Source: Caulobacter sp. Root343
GTDB taxonomy: Bacteria; Pseudomonadota; Alphaproteobacteria; Caulobacterales; Caulobacteraceae
Reading direction: 5' to 3'
Length of the DNA: 64,000 bases
Assembly (NCBI RefSeq): GCF_001425745.1
Contig: NZ_LMDF01000001.1
Span: forward strand, 229,154-293,153
A program made the position numbers and the translations under genes. Positions 51,484 to 60,900 of the stretch are shown here, one piece after another; the stretch's first letter is position 1, and every line of letters starts with the position of its first letter. The notes under the pieces were generated by a model that was not told the DNA's origin, searched no databases, and saw only the letters and a program-made list of their open reading frames with translations.

Positions 51484-52412
51484 CAGACGGCCTCGATATA
51501 GAGCGACGCGCGATACAGCCGCATGGCGAACGCGCGAAGGGAAACGGGTGCGGCCTCGGCCAAGGCGACCCGCTTCAGCAGCGGTCGCCAGGCGTGGCGC
51601 AGCGGGAGCGGCTTCAGGGCCTTGGCGACCTTGTAGCTGGGATAGGCGCTGACGATGTCGCGGTGGGACGCCACAACCCGGGCGAAATTGGCCGCGGACT
51701 GCTCATACTTGGCGGCCATGGTCGGCGCGGCGTCCAACCCCAGGTGAGTGGCGGTGTTGTCGATATGCAGGATCGGGTGAAGGCGCACGACGCGCATGGC
51801 CCACTCGACGTCCTCCCAGCCCCAACCGGAGAAGCCTTCGTCGAAGCCGATGGTCTCGAACACGTCGCGGCGAACCAGCAGGTTGGAGGTGAAGACGTGC
51901 TTCTCGGGCGCCCTGGCGCGTTCGGGGGCGGGCGTGCAGTCGCTCTTCAGCGCCATGGCGCGGTGCAGGGCGTGCTCGGGACGTCGCGGAGTCTGGTCGA
52001 GGGTGAAGCCGCCGAAGGCCACCGGGGCGTCGCTGTCCGCCACCGCCGCCCAGCGCGAGAGAAAGTCCGGGGTATCGGGCAGCATGTCGCTGTCCAGGAA
52101 CAGGAAGTGTCCGCCGCGCGCGTGGCTGGCCAGCCGGTTGCGGCCCTTGGCGCGGCCCTCGTTGCTGGACAGGCGTACGAACCGAACAGGGACGCGCAGT
52201 TTCTCCACCCGGCGGGCGATGCGTTCGGCCAAGGCGTCGTCGCCGCCGCCGTCGTCCAGCACCACGACCTCTGCCCCGGCGAGGGGATCGTCCAGGGCCT
52301 TGAGCAGGGCGACCGGGTCGTCGCGGAAGGTCGGGATCAAGACCGACAGACGCGGCTGGGCCTGGGCCCAGGCGGCGTTCTCGATGCGGATTTCGGTGAT
52401 GGGCGCGGTCAT
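51483..52412 (-). CDS. hfsG: Holdfast glycosyltransferase HfsG
   Basis: The ATG at 52412 overlaps the hfsF stop by four bases and starts MTAPITEIRIE. The 309-residue GT2 enzyme has RLSVLIPTFRDD, VVVLDDGGGDD, the metal-binding HFLFLDSDM, and GWGWEDVEWAMRV near the C-terminus. It adds a sugar (N-acetylglucosamine type in the known pathway) to the lipid-linked holdfast precursor in the cytoplasm. Confidence 0.93.
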   Translation of the reverse strand: MTAPITEIRIENAAWAQAQPRLSVLIPTFRDDPVALLKALDDPLAGAEVVVLDDGGGDDALAERIARRVEKLRVPVRFVRLSSNEGRAKGRNRLASHARGGHFLFLDSDMLPDTPDFLSRWAAVADSDAPVAFGGFTLDQTPRRPEHALHRAMALKSDCTPAPERARAPEKHVFTSNLLVRRDVFETIGFDEGFSGWGWEDVEWAMRVVRLHPILHIDNTATHLGLDAAPTMAAKYEQSAANFARVVASHRDIVSAYPSYKVAKALKPLPLRHAWRPLLKRVALAEAAPVSLRAFAMRLYRASLYIEAV

Positions 52413-53848
52413 AGGGCGTGAGCCCTCCGGCGAAGGATCAGGGAAAGCTTGCCGCGCAGGCCGCCGACGTCGAGGCCGAGGACCAGCGCGCCGTAGACGG
52501 CCGCGCCGACCCCGGCCTTCAGGGCCAGTTCCAGCAGGCCGCCGGGCGAGGGCAGGACGGAAACGCAGGCGGCCATGACCAGGCTGGCCCCGCCGGCCTT
52601 GGCCAGCACCTCCCAGGGGATAGGCAGGCGGCAGGCGCGACGGCCCAGGGCCCAGGCGGCGACGGCGCCGAGGCCGTAGCTGAGCGTCGTGGCCCACAGG
52701 GCGCCGTCCAGGCCCAGGCGCGGGATCAGGATCAGGTTCAGGATCACGTTGGCCAAGGCCGGCGCGCTCATGCTGGCGATCAGCAGCGGCGTGCGGCGGG
52801 CCAGGGTGAAGGCCTGCAGCAGGTAATAGGTGGTGACGCCGGACAGCCAGCCGCTCGCGGCGATCCAGGGGGTGACGTGGCTGGCTCCAGCGCGCAGGCC
52901 CTCGCCGACCATCAGGTCCGCCAGCGGGCGTGCGACCAGGGCCAGGCCCACGGCGGCGGGCAAGGTCAGCAGGGTCATGAAGCCAGCCTGCTCGCGGGCG
53001 GCCTCGGTCAGCGCCGGTTGGCCGCCGCGTTCGAGAGCCGAGATCAGGGCGGGCGCGCCGGCCATGCCTAGCCAGATGAAGACCACGTCCAGAGTGCGGC
53101 TGCCGAGCGAGTAGCCGGCGTGATAGACCCCGACCGTGGCTTCGTCGAGGAAGGCGCCCAGCAGCAGGCGATCGGTGCTGGCCAGCACCAGGGCCAGGAT
53201 CAGCGACATCGAGACGGGCAGGCCGTAGGCCGCATAGGCCTTGGCCAGAGCCTTGTCGAAGCGACCGCCGGTCATCGATTTCAGCTCGCTCGGCAGCACG
53301 AGCGCCACGCACAGAGCGGAAATGACGCCGACGCCCAGCACCGGCGCCGCGCCACCCAGGCCCGCGAAAGCCAGGGCCAGGCCGACCAGGAAGCCGCCGG
53401 CGGTCTGGGCCATGCTCAACAGCGCCGCGCCCGAAACCTCGCCGGCCGCGCGGCGACGCTCTTGGGCCAGCTTCATCAGGCTATTGACCAGGCTGGAGGC
53501 CAATGCCGCGATCACGGCGACCTTCAAGGGCGGGTTCAGCGGCAGAAGCGCGACGACGGCGCAGGCGACCGGAACCGCCAGGGCCGCGCCGATCCACAGG
53601 CGATAGAGGGTGGCGAAATGGTCGGCCAGACGGCCGTCCTCGGTGCGCGTGGCCAGGAAGCGGGCCATGGCGGCCTCGGTCCAGGTCAAGAGGCAGGTCT
53701 GGGTCAGGCTGCCGACCGAGAAGGCCAGGGCGTAGACACCGTACTGGGCGGGCTCCAGCACGCGCGTGAACAGGACGATGGTGAGCAGACCCACCACGCC
53801 CTGCACGATATTGACCGGCAGATAGCCGAGGACCCCGCGCCAGAACAT
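52409..53848 (-). CDS. hfsF: Holdfast flippase HfsF (Wzx/MATE-like)
   Basis: The 479-residue protein has twelve or more predicted membrane helices. Its N-terminus LPVNIVQGVVGLLTIVLFTRVLEPAQYG is typical of polysaccharide flippases. It moves the lipid-linked holdfast repeat unit across the inner membrane. It begins 10 bases after hfsE and overlaps hfsG by four bases, so hfsE-F-G-H form one operon. Confidence 0.93.
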   Translation of the reverse strand: MFWRGVLGYLPVNIVQGVVGLLTIVLFTRVLEPAQYGVYALAFSVGSLTQTCLLTWTEAAMARFLATRTEDGRLADHFATLYRLWIGAALAVPVACAVVALLPLNPPLKVAVIAALASSLVNSLMKLAQERRRAAGEVSGAALLSMAQTAGGFLVGLALAFAGLGGAAPVLGVGVISALCVALVLPSELKSMTGGRFDKALAKAYAAYGLPVSMSLILALVLASTDRLLLGAFLDEATVGVYHAGYSLGSRTLDVVFIWLGMAGAPALISALERGGQPALTEAAREQAGFMTLLTLPAAVGLALVARPLADLMVGEGLRAGASHVTPWIAASGWLSGVTTYYLLQAFTLARRTPLLIASMSAPALANVILNLILIPRLGLDGALWATTLSYGLGAVAAWALGRRACRLPIPWEVLAKAGGASLVMAACVSVLPSPGGLLELALKAGVGAAVYGALVLGLDVGGLRGKLSLILRRRAHAL

Positions 53849-53858
53849 CGCCGGCCGC

Positions 53859-55400
53859 CTAGCGCACCGCCGACCGATCCCCCAGCAGGCAGGGGATGGT
53901 CATGGCGATGACGTAGAGATCCAGCCAGAACGACTGGCGCTCGATGTATTCGACGTCCAGCGCCACGCGCAGGCGGACGCTTTCGGGGGTGTCGACCGGC
54001 CCGCGCGAGCCCTTGATGGCGGCCCAGCCGGTCAGGCCGGGCTTCATGCGGTGACGGTGGGCGTATTCGGCGACCAGCTTGGCCGACTCGACGCCGCCGG
54101 TCTTCATGCCGATGGCATGGGGACGGGGGCCGACGATCGACATCTCGCCGCGCAACACGTTGAACAGCTGCGGCAGTTCGTCGAGGCTGGTCTTGCGGAT
54201 GAACTTGCCGACCTTGGTGACGCGGTCGTCATTGGCGCTGATCTGGCGCGCGGCGCTGGCGTCGGCCATCTCGTGGCGCATCGACCGGAACTTCCAGACG
54301 AGGATTTCCTCGTTGTTGAAGCCGTGGCGACGCTGGCGGAAGAAGATCGGTCCGGGGCTGTCCAGCTTCACGGCCAGGGCGACGATCAGCATGAACGGGC
54401 CGGCGACCGTCAGGCCTAGGATCGTGACGACCAGGTCCTGGCCGCGCTTGATCCAGGCGTGGCGCGCGCTGACGGCGGTTCCCGACAATTCGTTCTCGCC
54501 GCCGGCGGCGATGCGCGCCAGGGCCGCGTCGTCGTCGGCCGGACCGCCGACGTCGATGAAGAGGTTCAGCGGATTGGGCAGCACGCCCAGCTTGTCGACC
54601 AACTGCCGGACGCGGCCCTGAGCGGTCGAGGCGACGGCGATCACCACGCGATCGACATAGGGCATGATGCGATGGTCGAGCAGGGCATTCGTATCGCCCA
54701 GCACCGGCACGCCCATGATGTTCTCGGGCGCGCGGTCCAGGCGGTCGTCGAACACGCCGAGGACATTGACCTCGCCCGTGCGCATGGCCGCGTCGATCAG
54801 GCGCTCGGCGTTGGCCGTGGCGCCGACCACGACGATGTTCGGAGTCAGGCTGCCGAGTTGACGACCGTGGGCGATAACGCCCCACCAAACGGCGTGAAGG
54901 GCCGCGAGGGCGCCGGTGGCGCTCAGCAAGGTCAAGAAGGTCGGGGCGTCGGCTGTTCCGGAAATCAGGACGGTGGCGGAGGCGACCAACAGGCCCGCGG
55001 CCAGCGCCGGGACGGTCCGGCCTAGATGCCGTGGCAGATTCTGCTTGCGGGGAAAGGCGTAGGCGCCCAGAGCGCGCAGGGCGACCAGCACCGTGAGGGC
55101 CCACAGACCGGCGGCGACCGGGTGTCCCTCGACCGTGACGCCCACCATCACCCCGATGGCCACCAGGATGTCGACGACGCGGAAGGTCCGCGCCAGCAGC
55201 CTGGCTTCCTGCCTGGCCCGAGTCGGCACCAGCTGGCCCGGGCGGAACGGCCCGCGCCGCGCGCGTCCGGGATCGCCGCCGCCTCCGCTACCGGCGGCGC
55301 GCGGAGAGGCGTCCGTCGAGGCGACGAAGGCCGAAGCGGATTCGGCGTTGGCGGCGGGTTGAGTCAGGGGACGCATGGCGCTCGATGTTGAGAAAACCAT
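53859..55400 (-). CDS. hfsE: Holdfast initiating glycosylphosphotransferase HfsE (WcaJ/PssY type)
   Basis: From ATG 55400 it has 513 residues. ATG 55376 is an alternative (505 residues), and neither has a strong ribosome site. It has four N-terminal membrane helices, a CoA-binding-like middle domain (PNIVVVGATANAERLI), a further helix, and the bacterial sugar transferase domain with FFRQRRHGFNNEEILVWKFR, IRKTSLDELPQLFNV and SIVGPRPHA. It transfers a sugar phosphate to undecaprenyl phosphate, the first step of holdfast synthesis. In C. crescentus it is partly redundant with PssY and PssZ. Confidence 0.93.
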   Translation of the reverse strand: MVFSTSSAMRPLTQPAANAESASAFVASTDASPRAAGSGGGGDPGRARRGPFRPGQLVPTRARQEARLLARTFRVVDILVAIGVMVGVTVEGHPVAAGLWALTVLVALRALGAYAFPRKQNLPRHLGRTVPALAAGLLVASATVLISGTADAPTFLTLLSATGALAALHAVWWGVIAHGRQLGSLTPNIVVVGATANAERLIDAAMRTGEVNVLGVFDDRLDRAPENIMGVPVLGDTNALLDHRIMPYVDRVVIAVASTAQGRVRQLVDKLGVLPNPLNLFIDVGGPADDDAALARIAAGGENELSGTAVSARHAWIKRGQDLVVTILGLTVAGPFMLIVALAVKLDSPGPIFFRQRRHGFNNEEILVWKFRSMRHEMADASAARQISANDDRVTKVGKFIRKTSLDELPQLFNVLRGEMSIVGPRPHAIGMKTGGVESAKLVAEYAHRHRMKPGLTGWAAIKGSRGPVDTPESVRLRVALDVEYIERQSFWLDLYVIAMTIPCLLGDRSAVR

Positions 55401-55506
55401 GTTCAAGCTAGCGTCGCCGTCTGAGCGTCACGTTAACACCGGAATTTCCGACATCCGCCGTTGTCATGTCGAAGCGAACACGCTATCGAACCGCTCCCTC
55501 TCAGGA

Positions 55507-55597
55507 GGAGACGTGGCCGAGAGGCTGAAGGCACCGCTTTGCTAAAGCGGCATACCTCAAAAGGGTATCGAGGGTTCGAATCCCTCCGTCTCCGCCA
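55507..55597 (+). tRNA. tRNA-Ser(GCU)
   Basis: The acceptor stem GGAGACG pairs with CGTCTCC, followed by the discriminator G and an encoded CCA. The anticodon arm is CCGCT-TTGCTAA-AGCGG with anticodon GCT at 55541-55543. A long variable arm (serine type) and a T-loop GGGTTCGAATCCC are present. It reads AGC and AGU codons. Confidence 0.97.
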
Positions 55598-55641
55598 CCC
55601 CCTTATTTCTTTGGCCGACACCTCTTCCGCCGGGCTCGGAC

Positions 55642-57006
55642 CTAGCCGAACAGGGGCACGGAGCCGCGTCCGCCGCCGTTCCAGTTGGCCCAGTTTGGGA
55701 AGACGTAGGGCAGGTCGGCGGGGCTGACGCCGTACCACTGGGCGATGGCGCCGATGTATTCCTCGGTGGCGATGGAGGGGATCCAGCGGCCGTCGTTGGA
55801 ACTGTCCTCGGGGCCGCCGAAGGCCATGTCCGGATAGCGGCCGTGCACCTTGCCGTTGGCCAGGGCGCCGCCGACCACGAGGTGGTTGGAGCCCCAGGCG
55901 TGGTCGCTGCCGCCGTTGGCGTTGCCTTTGAACACCCGGCCGAAGTCCGACATGGTGAAGGCGGTGACGTTGTCCTGCAGGCCCAGGGCCTTCATGGCGT
56001 TGTAGAAGCCGGCCAGGGCGTTGGCGAGATCGGCGTAGAGGCCGTTGTGCGCGGCTAGCTGGCCGGTGTGGGTGTCGTAGCCGCCCTGGCTGACGAAGAA
56101 GGTCTGCTTGGCGTGGGCCAGGGTGTTGCGGGCCTCGATCATCCGGGCCGCGCGCAGCAGCTGGCGAGAGATGTCCGAGGTCAGGGCCGCGCCGGTGGTC
56201 GGGTTGACGAAGTGCTTGTCCACCGCCGAGGTCGTGGCGCTGATGATCGTATTGGCGGCCACGGCCTGGGCATAGGCCGAGCTCATGCCCTTGCTGGTCA
56301 GGTCGGTCAGGGTTCCATAGGACGAGGCGTCGGCGAAGACATCCAGCGCCGCCTGGCGGGCCTTGACGGCCGCGTCGGTGGTCGCGGCGTTGTAGCCGTT
56401 GCGCACGACCGCGCCGCTCGACGGCAGGATCAGCGGCGAGGAGCGGTCGCCGATCAGGCAGAGGTTGGAGCCGGCGATCGAGATCAGCGGCGGCAGGTTG
56501 GCGACCGCGGCGCGGTCGTTGATCCGGCCCATGAAGCCGTCGCGGTTGGCCGACCGCGTCCGCATGCCCTGCCACTGGTTCTGCTGGTCCTCGTGGGACA
56601 TCAGGTTCACCGGCCGCAGGTCCGGCCGGCTGGTGTAGAGGGCCTTGGTCAGCGGCGCGAACAGGGTGCCGGTGTTGAGCACCACGCCCAGGCCGCCGTC
56701 GTCCCACACCGCCTTCAGCGGCGCCATGGCCGCATGCAGGCCAAAGGCCGTGCCGGTCAGCGGCACGAGGCTGGCCTGGGCCAGGGCGATGCCCGAACCG
56801 CGCTGCTTGGCGTAGTCGGCGTAGCGACCGTCGGTGGGGGCGACCATGTTCCAGGCGTCGTTGCCGCCGAACAGGAACACCCCGACCATGGCGCGGTACG
56901 ATCCGCCGTCGGCGGCCAGGGCGCTGGACAGGCCCAGCTGGCTCAGGGCCGCGACCGCCGAGCCGCCGGCGGTCATTTGCAGGATTTCACGACGAGAGAC
57001 GGTCAT
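55642..57006 (-). CDS. DUF1501-domain exported protein (sulfatase-like fold)
   Basis: The 454-residue protein begins with a twin-arginine leader (VSRREILQMTAGGSAVAAL), so it is probably exported folded. The DUF1501 signature is present: VFLFGGNDAWNMV, MSDFGRVFKGNANGG, SDHAWGSNHLVVGG. The fold is related to alkaline phosphatase and sulfatases, but the activity is not known. The DUF1800 gene lies four bases upstream on the same strand, a common pairing. Function of the pair is unknown. Confidence 0.9.
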   Translation of the reverse strand: MTVSRREILQMTAGGSAVAALSQLGLSSALAADGGSYRAMVGVFLFGGNDAWNMVAPTDGRYADYAKQRGSGIALAQASLVPLTGTAFGLHAAMAPLKAVWDDGGLGVVLNTGTLFAPLTKALYTSRPDLRPVNLMSHEDQQNQWQGMRTRSANRDGFMGRINDRAAVANLPPLISIAGSNLCLIGDRSSPLILPSSGAVVRNGYNAATTDAAVKARQAALDVFADASSYGTLTDLTSKGMSSAYAQAVAANTIISATTSAVDKHFVNPTTGAALTSDISRQLLRAARMIEARNTLAHAKQTFFVSQGGYDTHTGQLAAHNGLYADLANALAGFYNAMKALGLQDNVTAFTMSDFGRVFKGNANGGSDHAWGSNHLVVGGALANGKVHGRYPDMAFGGPEDSSNDGRWIPSIATEEYIGAIAQWYGVSPADLPYVFPNWANWNGGGRGSVPLFG

Positions 57007-57010
57007 ACGC

Positions 57011-58705
57011 TTACCGATCGACTTGGAAGAGAGGCGAGGAGGCGACGATGTACAGCGCCGCCTGGGCGCGGCGGCGGGCCTGCAGGGCCGGATCGCTGTT
57101 CTTGATCGCGGCCATGGCGGTGACGAGGCTCTGGCGCTGGGCCGGGGTCATCGTCCCGTTCAGCATCACCAGGTTGATCCGGTCGATCGTCTTGCCGTCG
57201 TTCGCGCCGTTCGCTTCCCACGACGCCCAGTTGGGGACCGTGCCCGTGGCGCTTAGCGTCGGCTTGAACTCGCCGCGCGTGGGGTCGCCGCCGACTGTCC
57301 AGTCATAGAGGAAGTTGTGGCGGCTGATGGTCGTGGAGGTGGTCATCAGCTTGCCCACGGGACTGACCAGGCCGTCGCCCTGCGCCAGCGGGAAATCGTA
57401 GGGGTAATAGTTGAACACCGACGGCGCCCGGAACGGGGCTTGGCCCATGCCGGCGTCGCGGGTCATGAAAGCATAGCCATCGGTCGTATAGCCGATGGCG
57501 CGAGCCAGTGAGGTGGCCAGCAGCACCGGTTCTTTGACCTTGCCCGGCAGCTGCGAAACGACGCGGGCCTCGCTGTCGAGATAGATGGCCCGAACCACCG
57601 CCCTCAGGTCGCCGCGTACGCTCGCGCCGTTGTTGGCGAACACCGCCGCCACGCGCTCGACATAGGCCGGGGTCGGATTGGCCAAGGTCAGCTGCTGGAT
57701 CAGCCGCTTGCAGATATAGGGTCCGGTGTTGGGGTGGTAGAACACCGCATCGACCACCGCATCGACATTGGCCGGCTGACTGGCGCCGGCCGCGACCGTC
57801 TTGCCGAGGAAGGTCTTCGAGCCTGTGTCGAACCGTGTGGCGTACATCACCATCGGCTGCGACCAGTCACGATTGTTGTTGTCGGTCAGGGCCGCCCCGT
57901 TAAGCCGCGCCCAGGTCCACCCCGTCAACGCCCGCGCCACCTCCTTCACGTCGGTGTTGCTGTAGGTGGGGATGGTCGCGCCGGTATTGTCGGTCTGGGG
58001 TGTGCCGTCGGGATTGAGCAGCACCGTGCCGACCGAGAACAGCTGCATCAGCTCGCGGGCGTAGTTCTCGTTGGGCTGGCTCTTGTTGGAGTCGGCCATG
58101 TCCAGGTAGTCGCCCATGAAGCCGTTCAGGGTCACGGCCTTGAGGATGTCGCGGTAATTGCCAAAGGCGTTGCCGAGCAGGATCTGCTGGAAGGTCGCCA
58201 AGCCCGCCGTATTGTGGACGTCCTGCTCGGACGCGACGACGATCTGCGAGAGGGCGAAAGCCACGCGTTGGCGCAGCTGGTCATCCTTGCCGATCGCATC
58301 GGCGTAGAACCGCATCTGCATCGGCCAGGCCGAGAAATTGTCGTGAGTGCAGTTGGTCAGGTCCGCGCCCGTCAGCGTCGAGCAGAAGTTTCCTGGCACC
58401 GGTTTGGCGGCCAGATCGGCATAGCTGCTGGAAGTCAGGGTGAACTGCTCGTCGAGCCAGGCCGCCACCGACTTCTTGGCGACGATCGCGTTGATCAGCT
58501 CCGGCGTCGGGCCGAAACTGGCCTGCTTGGCAAGGCGCGCGGCCTCGTCCGGCATGATCTCGCCCGTCGGGGCGAGCGCGATGGCGTCGGCGACGCCGCT
58601 TCTCGCCGAGCCGCCGCCGGAGCTGTCGCTCGAGGCGCCGCCGCAGCCGGAGAGGAAGATCGTGAGGCTGAGCGCCGCCGCCGAGCCAAGGTGCTGTTTA
58701 CGCAT
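57011..58705 (-). CDS. DUF1800-domain lipoprotein
   Basis: ATG 58705 begins a lipoprotein signal (FLSGCGG lipobox), and the product has 564 residues. The DUF1800 order is visible: AARLAKQASFGPTPELI, WLDEQF, NENYARELMQLFSVG, VKEVARALTGWTW, and SPLFQVDR at the end. The domain is of unknown function and is found next to DUF1501 proteins in many Gram-negative bacteria. The pair reads as one operon, with this gene first. Confidence 0.9.
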   Translation of the reverse strand: MRKQHLGSAAALSLTIFLSGCGGASSDSSGGGSARSGVADAIALAPTGEIMPDEAARLAKQASFGPTPELINAIVAKKSVAAWLDEQFTLTSSSYADLAAKPVPGNFCSTLTGADLTNCTHDNFSAWPMQMRFYADAIGKDDQLRQRVAFALSQIVVASEQDVHNTAGLATFQQILLGNAFGNYRDILKAVTLNGFMGDYLDMADSNKSQPNENYARELMQLFSVGTVLLNPDGTPQTDNTGATIPTYSNTDVKEVARALTGWTWARLNGAALTDNNNRDWSQPMVMYATRFDTGSKTFLGKTVAAGASQPANVDAVVDAVFYHPNTGPYICKRLIQQLTLANPTPAYVERVAAVFANNGASVRGDLRAVVRAIYLDSEARVVSQLPGKVKEPVLLATSLARAIGYTTDGYAFMTRDAGMGQAPFRAPSVFNYYPYDFPLAQGDGLVSPVGKLMTTSTTISRHNFLYDWTVGGDPTRGEFKPTLSATGTVPNWASWEANGANDGKTIDRINLVMLNGTMTPAQRQSLVTAMAAIKNSDPALQARRRAQAALYIVASSPLFQVDR

Positions 58706-58719
58706 GACGAAGTCCCTGA

Positions 58720-58739
58720 CGCGCCGCGGAGGCGGCGCG
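58720..58739 (-). terminator. Possible hairpin downstream of virB11
   Basis: GCGCCGC (58721-58727) pairs with GCGGCGC (58732-58738) in the gap between the virB11 stop and the DUF1800 start. No T-run follows, so it could be an attenuator or RNA stability hairpin. Confidence 0.35.
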
Positions 58740-58783
58740 CCTGAAGCTGGAAACCAGAAAGAAAACGGAGCTGAAGAAGGAGG

Positions 58784-59782
58784 CTATCGGTCCCGGAAGA
58801 CGACCTCCCGGACCTTGCGGACACCGCTTTCGCGGTGAAGCTGAACGAAGATGTCGACCACGCGCCGGACATGGTCGACGACGTCGGCTCGGCGCAGATT
58901 GGCGCCGGCCTGCAAGGCCATCAGCGCCAACTGATCGATCGCGCCGGCCGGGTCGTCGGCATGGACGGTGGTCATCGAGCCGGGGTGGCCGCTGGACACC
59001 GCGCGCAGGAAGCTGAACGCTTCGGCGCCGCGCAATTCGCCCAGGATGATCCGATCGGGGCGCAGGCGAAGCGAGGCCTGCAACAGCTCCTCGGTGGTGA
59101 CCCGGGCCTCGCCCTGTTCGCCGCGCACGGCGACGAGGCCGACGGCGTTGGGGTGGATCAGGCGGACTTCCGGCGCGTCCTCGATCAAGACGAGGCGCTG
59201 GTCGAGGGGGACTTCCTTGAGCAGAGCGTTCAAGAAGGTGGTCTTGCCTGTCGAGGTGCCGCCGCTGATCACGATGTTCTTGCCCGCTCGCACGGCGGCG
59301 GCCAGGAAGTTGCGGATATCGCCGGCGTCGAGGAAGGCGCGGAGGATTGCGTCGGGGCTCGTCTTCGGCGTCATGACCGAGGCGAAGGCCCCCGCCGAGG
59401 CGTAGTCGGTGAGGCTGAGATCGTTGACCACATGCTTGCGGATCGCCAGCGCCAGACCCCCGCGCGTCGCTGGCGGGGCCACGATCTGCACCCGCGCGCC
59501 GTCGGGCAGCACGGCCGAAAGCAGCGGATGCTCGCGACTGACGCCCTGGCTTGAGAGGCTGGCCACCTGACGCGCCAGTCGCCAGAGGTTGGTTTCGTCC
59601 AGGGCTGGAACCTCGACGCGCTCGGCCAAGCCGCCCAGGCGCTCGACCCAAAGCTCGCCGGGACGGTTGACGTAGAGGTCGGTCACTGCCGGTTCGGCTA
59701 GCCAGGGCGCGAGCGGGGCGAGGTAGGCTTCGAGATAGACGCCCATTCTCGACAAGAGGGGCTTGGGCGCGAGGGCGGTCAT
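58784..59782 (-). CDS. virB11: Type IV secretion ATPase VirB11
   Basis: The 332-residue protein has the VirB11 order: an N-terminal domain (LYVNRPGELWVERLGG), the Walker A SGGTSTGKTTF, LVLIEDAPEVRL (Asp box), LRLRPDRIILGELRG (Walker B) and SGHPGSMTTVHADD (His box). It is a hexameric cytoplasmic ATPase that powers assembly and substrate transfer. Its ATG overlaps the virB10 stop by four bases. Confidence 0.95.
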   Translation of the reverse strand: MTALAPKPLLSRMGVYLEAYLAPLAPWLAEPAVTDLYVNRPGELWVERLGGLAERVEVPALDETNLWRLARQVASLSSQGVSREHPLLSAVLPDGARVQIVAPPATRGGLALAIRKHVVNDLSLTDYASAGAFASVMTPKTSPDAILRAFLDAGDIRNFLAAAVRAGKNIVISGGTSTGKTTFLNALLKEVPLDQRLVLIEDAPEVRLIHPNAVGLVAVRGEQGEARVTTEELLQASLRLRPDRIILGELRGAEAFSFLRAVSSGHPGSMTTVHADDPAGAIDQLALMALQAGANLRRADVVDHVRRVVDIFVQLHRESGVRKVREVVFRDR

Positions 59783-60900
59783 CGGCGTACGCTCGAGAAG
59801 TCGAGATCGCGGGCGACGAAGATCGTCACCGGGGCGCCTTGCGCGGTCTGGATGGTCGGCGAGACCTTCTGATCGGTCTTGGCGACCGTGCCGGCGAGGT
59901 TGGCCGCCTCGGCCGCGGTGCCGATATAGATCTGCGAGGTCGAGCGGGCGTTGCCGACGGCGGCGACGCCGGCGTTCAGCACCGACATCAGGATCGAGCC
60001 GCCGAAGCGGCTGAAGAAGTGCCGGTCGACCTTGCCCTCCAGGCCGCCACGACCCAGAGGGTCGGCAGCGGGGGAAGCAATTTGGATCGAGACGCCGTCG
60101 GGACGGATCACCCGCGTCCAGATGACGAAGACGCGCGAGGCGCCGAGGGCCACACCCGACTTGTATTGGCCGATCACTCGACTGCCGCGCGGGATCAGAA
60201 CCGTGGAGCCGTCGAAGCTCTTGATGTCCCGCGTGACCATCGCCCGCGCCAGGCCCGGCAGATCGGAATTGATCGCCGTCTCCATGACGGCCGGGATCAC
60301 CGCGCCCTGCGGGATGATCGCGTCGAGGTCACGCATGGCCGTGGCCTTGGCCGGCTCGGCGTCGCTGGCCGAGACGCGATCGGCGAAGCGCTCGTCCGGG
60401 TTCAGACCGGTGTCGGCCGTAACGGCCTTCGACATGGAGGGGGCCATGTCGATATTGGCCTTGATCAGCGTGGGCGCGCCGCCGAAGTCGACCACGAGGG
60501 TCGGCGCGCGACGGCGCTGGTCCATGTCGATCGCTGGCGTCGGCGGCAGCGGCTCGGCCGCCATGGCGGTGATCTGGGCCGGCGTCGGCGGCAGGCTGTT
60601 GTTCTCGGTGAACTGCGGGCCGGGGATGACGGGAGCCGGCGCCTGGGATGAGCTAGGGATTGTCGCGGCGGTTTCGGCCTTGGTCGCCACGACGGCGCGG
60701 TGTGGGCGCGTGTGGGCGTCGGCGCGATGGCTGGACATCCACAGGAAGACGCCGATCCCCAGCACCCCGAAGCCCGCCAGGATCACCGGCGTCGGAACGC
60801 CGGCATGAGCGCGGGCCACGGTCGGACGGACTTGGGCGTCGGCGGCGGCGAGGTCTTCGACGACTTGGGCGGACTGTCGCGGATCGCGGTGCGCGCTCAT
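59779..60900 (-). CDS. virB10: Type IV secretion core protein VirB10
   Basis: The 373-residue protein has a cytoplasmic N-terminus, a membrane helix (VILAGFGVLGIGVFLWM), a Pro-rich linker, and the C-terminal TrbI/VirB10 domain with LIPRGSRVIGQYKSG, FVIWTRVIRPDGVSI and GRGGLEGKVDRHFFSRFGG. It spans inner to outer membrane in the core complex. Overlaps both neighbours by four bases. Confidence 0.95.
   Translation of the reverse strand: MSAHRDPRQSAQVVEDLAAADAQVRPTVARAHAGVPTPVILAGFGVLGIGVFLWMSSHRADAHTRPHRAVVATKAETAATIPSSSQAPAPVIPGPQFTENNSLPPTPAQITAMAAEPLPPTPAIDMDQRRRAPTLVVDFGGAPTLIKANIDMAPSMSKAVTADTGLNPDERFADRVSASDAEPAKATAMRDLDAIIPQGAVIPAVMETAINSDLPGLARAMVTRDIKSFDGSTVLIPRGSRVIGQYKSGVALGASRVFVIWTRVIRPDGVSIQIASPAADPLGRGGLEGKVDRHFFSRFGGSILMSVLNAGVAAVGNARSTSQIYIGTAAEAANLAGTVAKTDQKVSPTIQTAQGAPVTIFVARDLDFSSVRR

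Noticed and set aside
55507-55642. tRNA-Ser as an integration site for the adjacent DUF1501/DUF1800 and vir genes
   Set aside because: No integrase and no duplicated tRNA 3' end were found nearby in the window.
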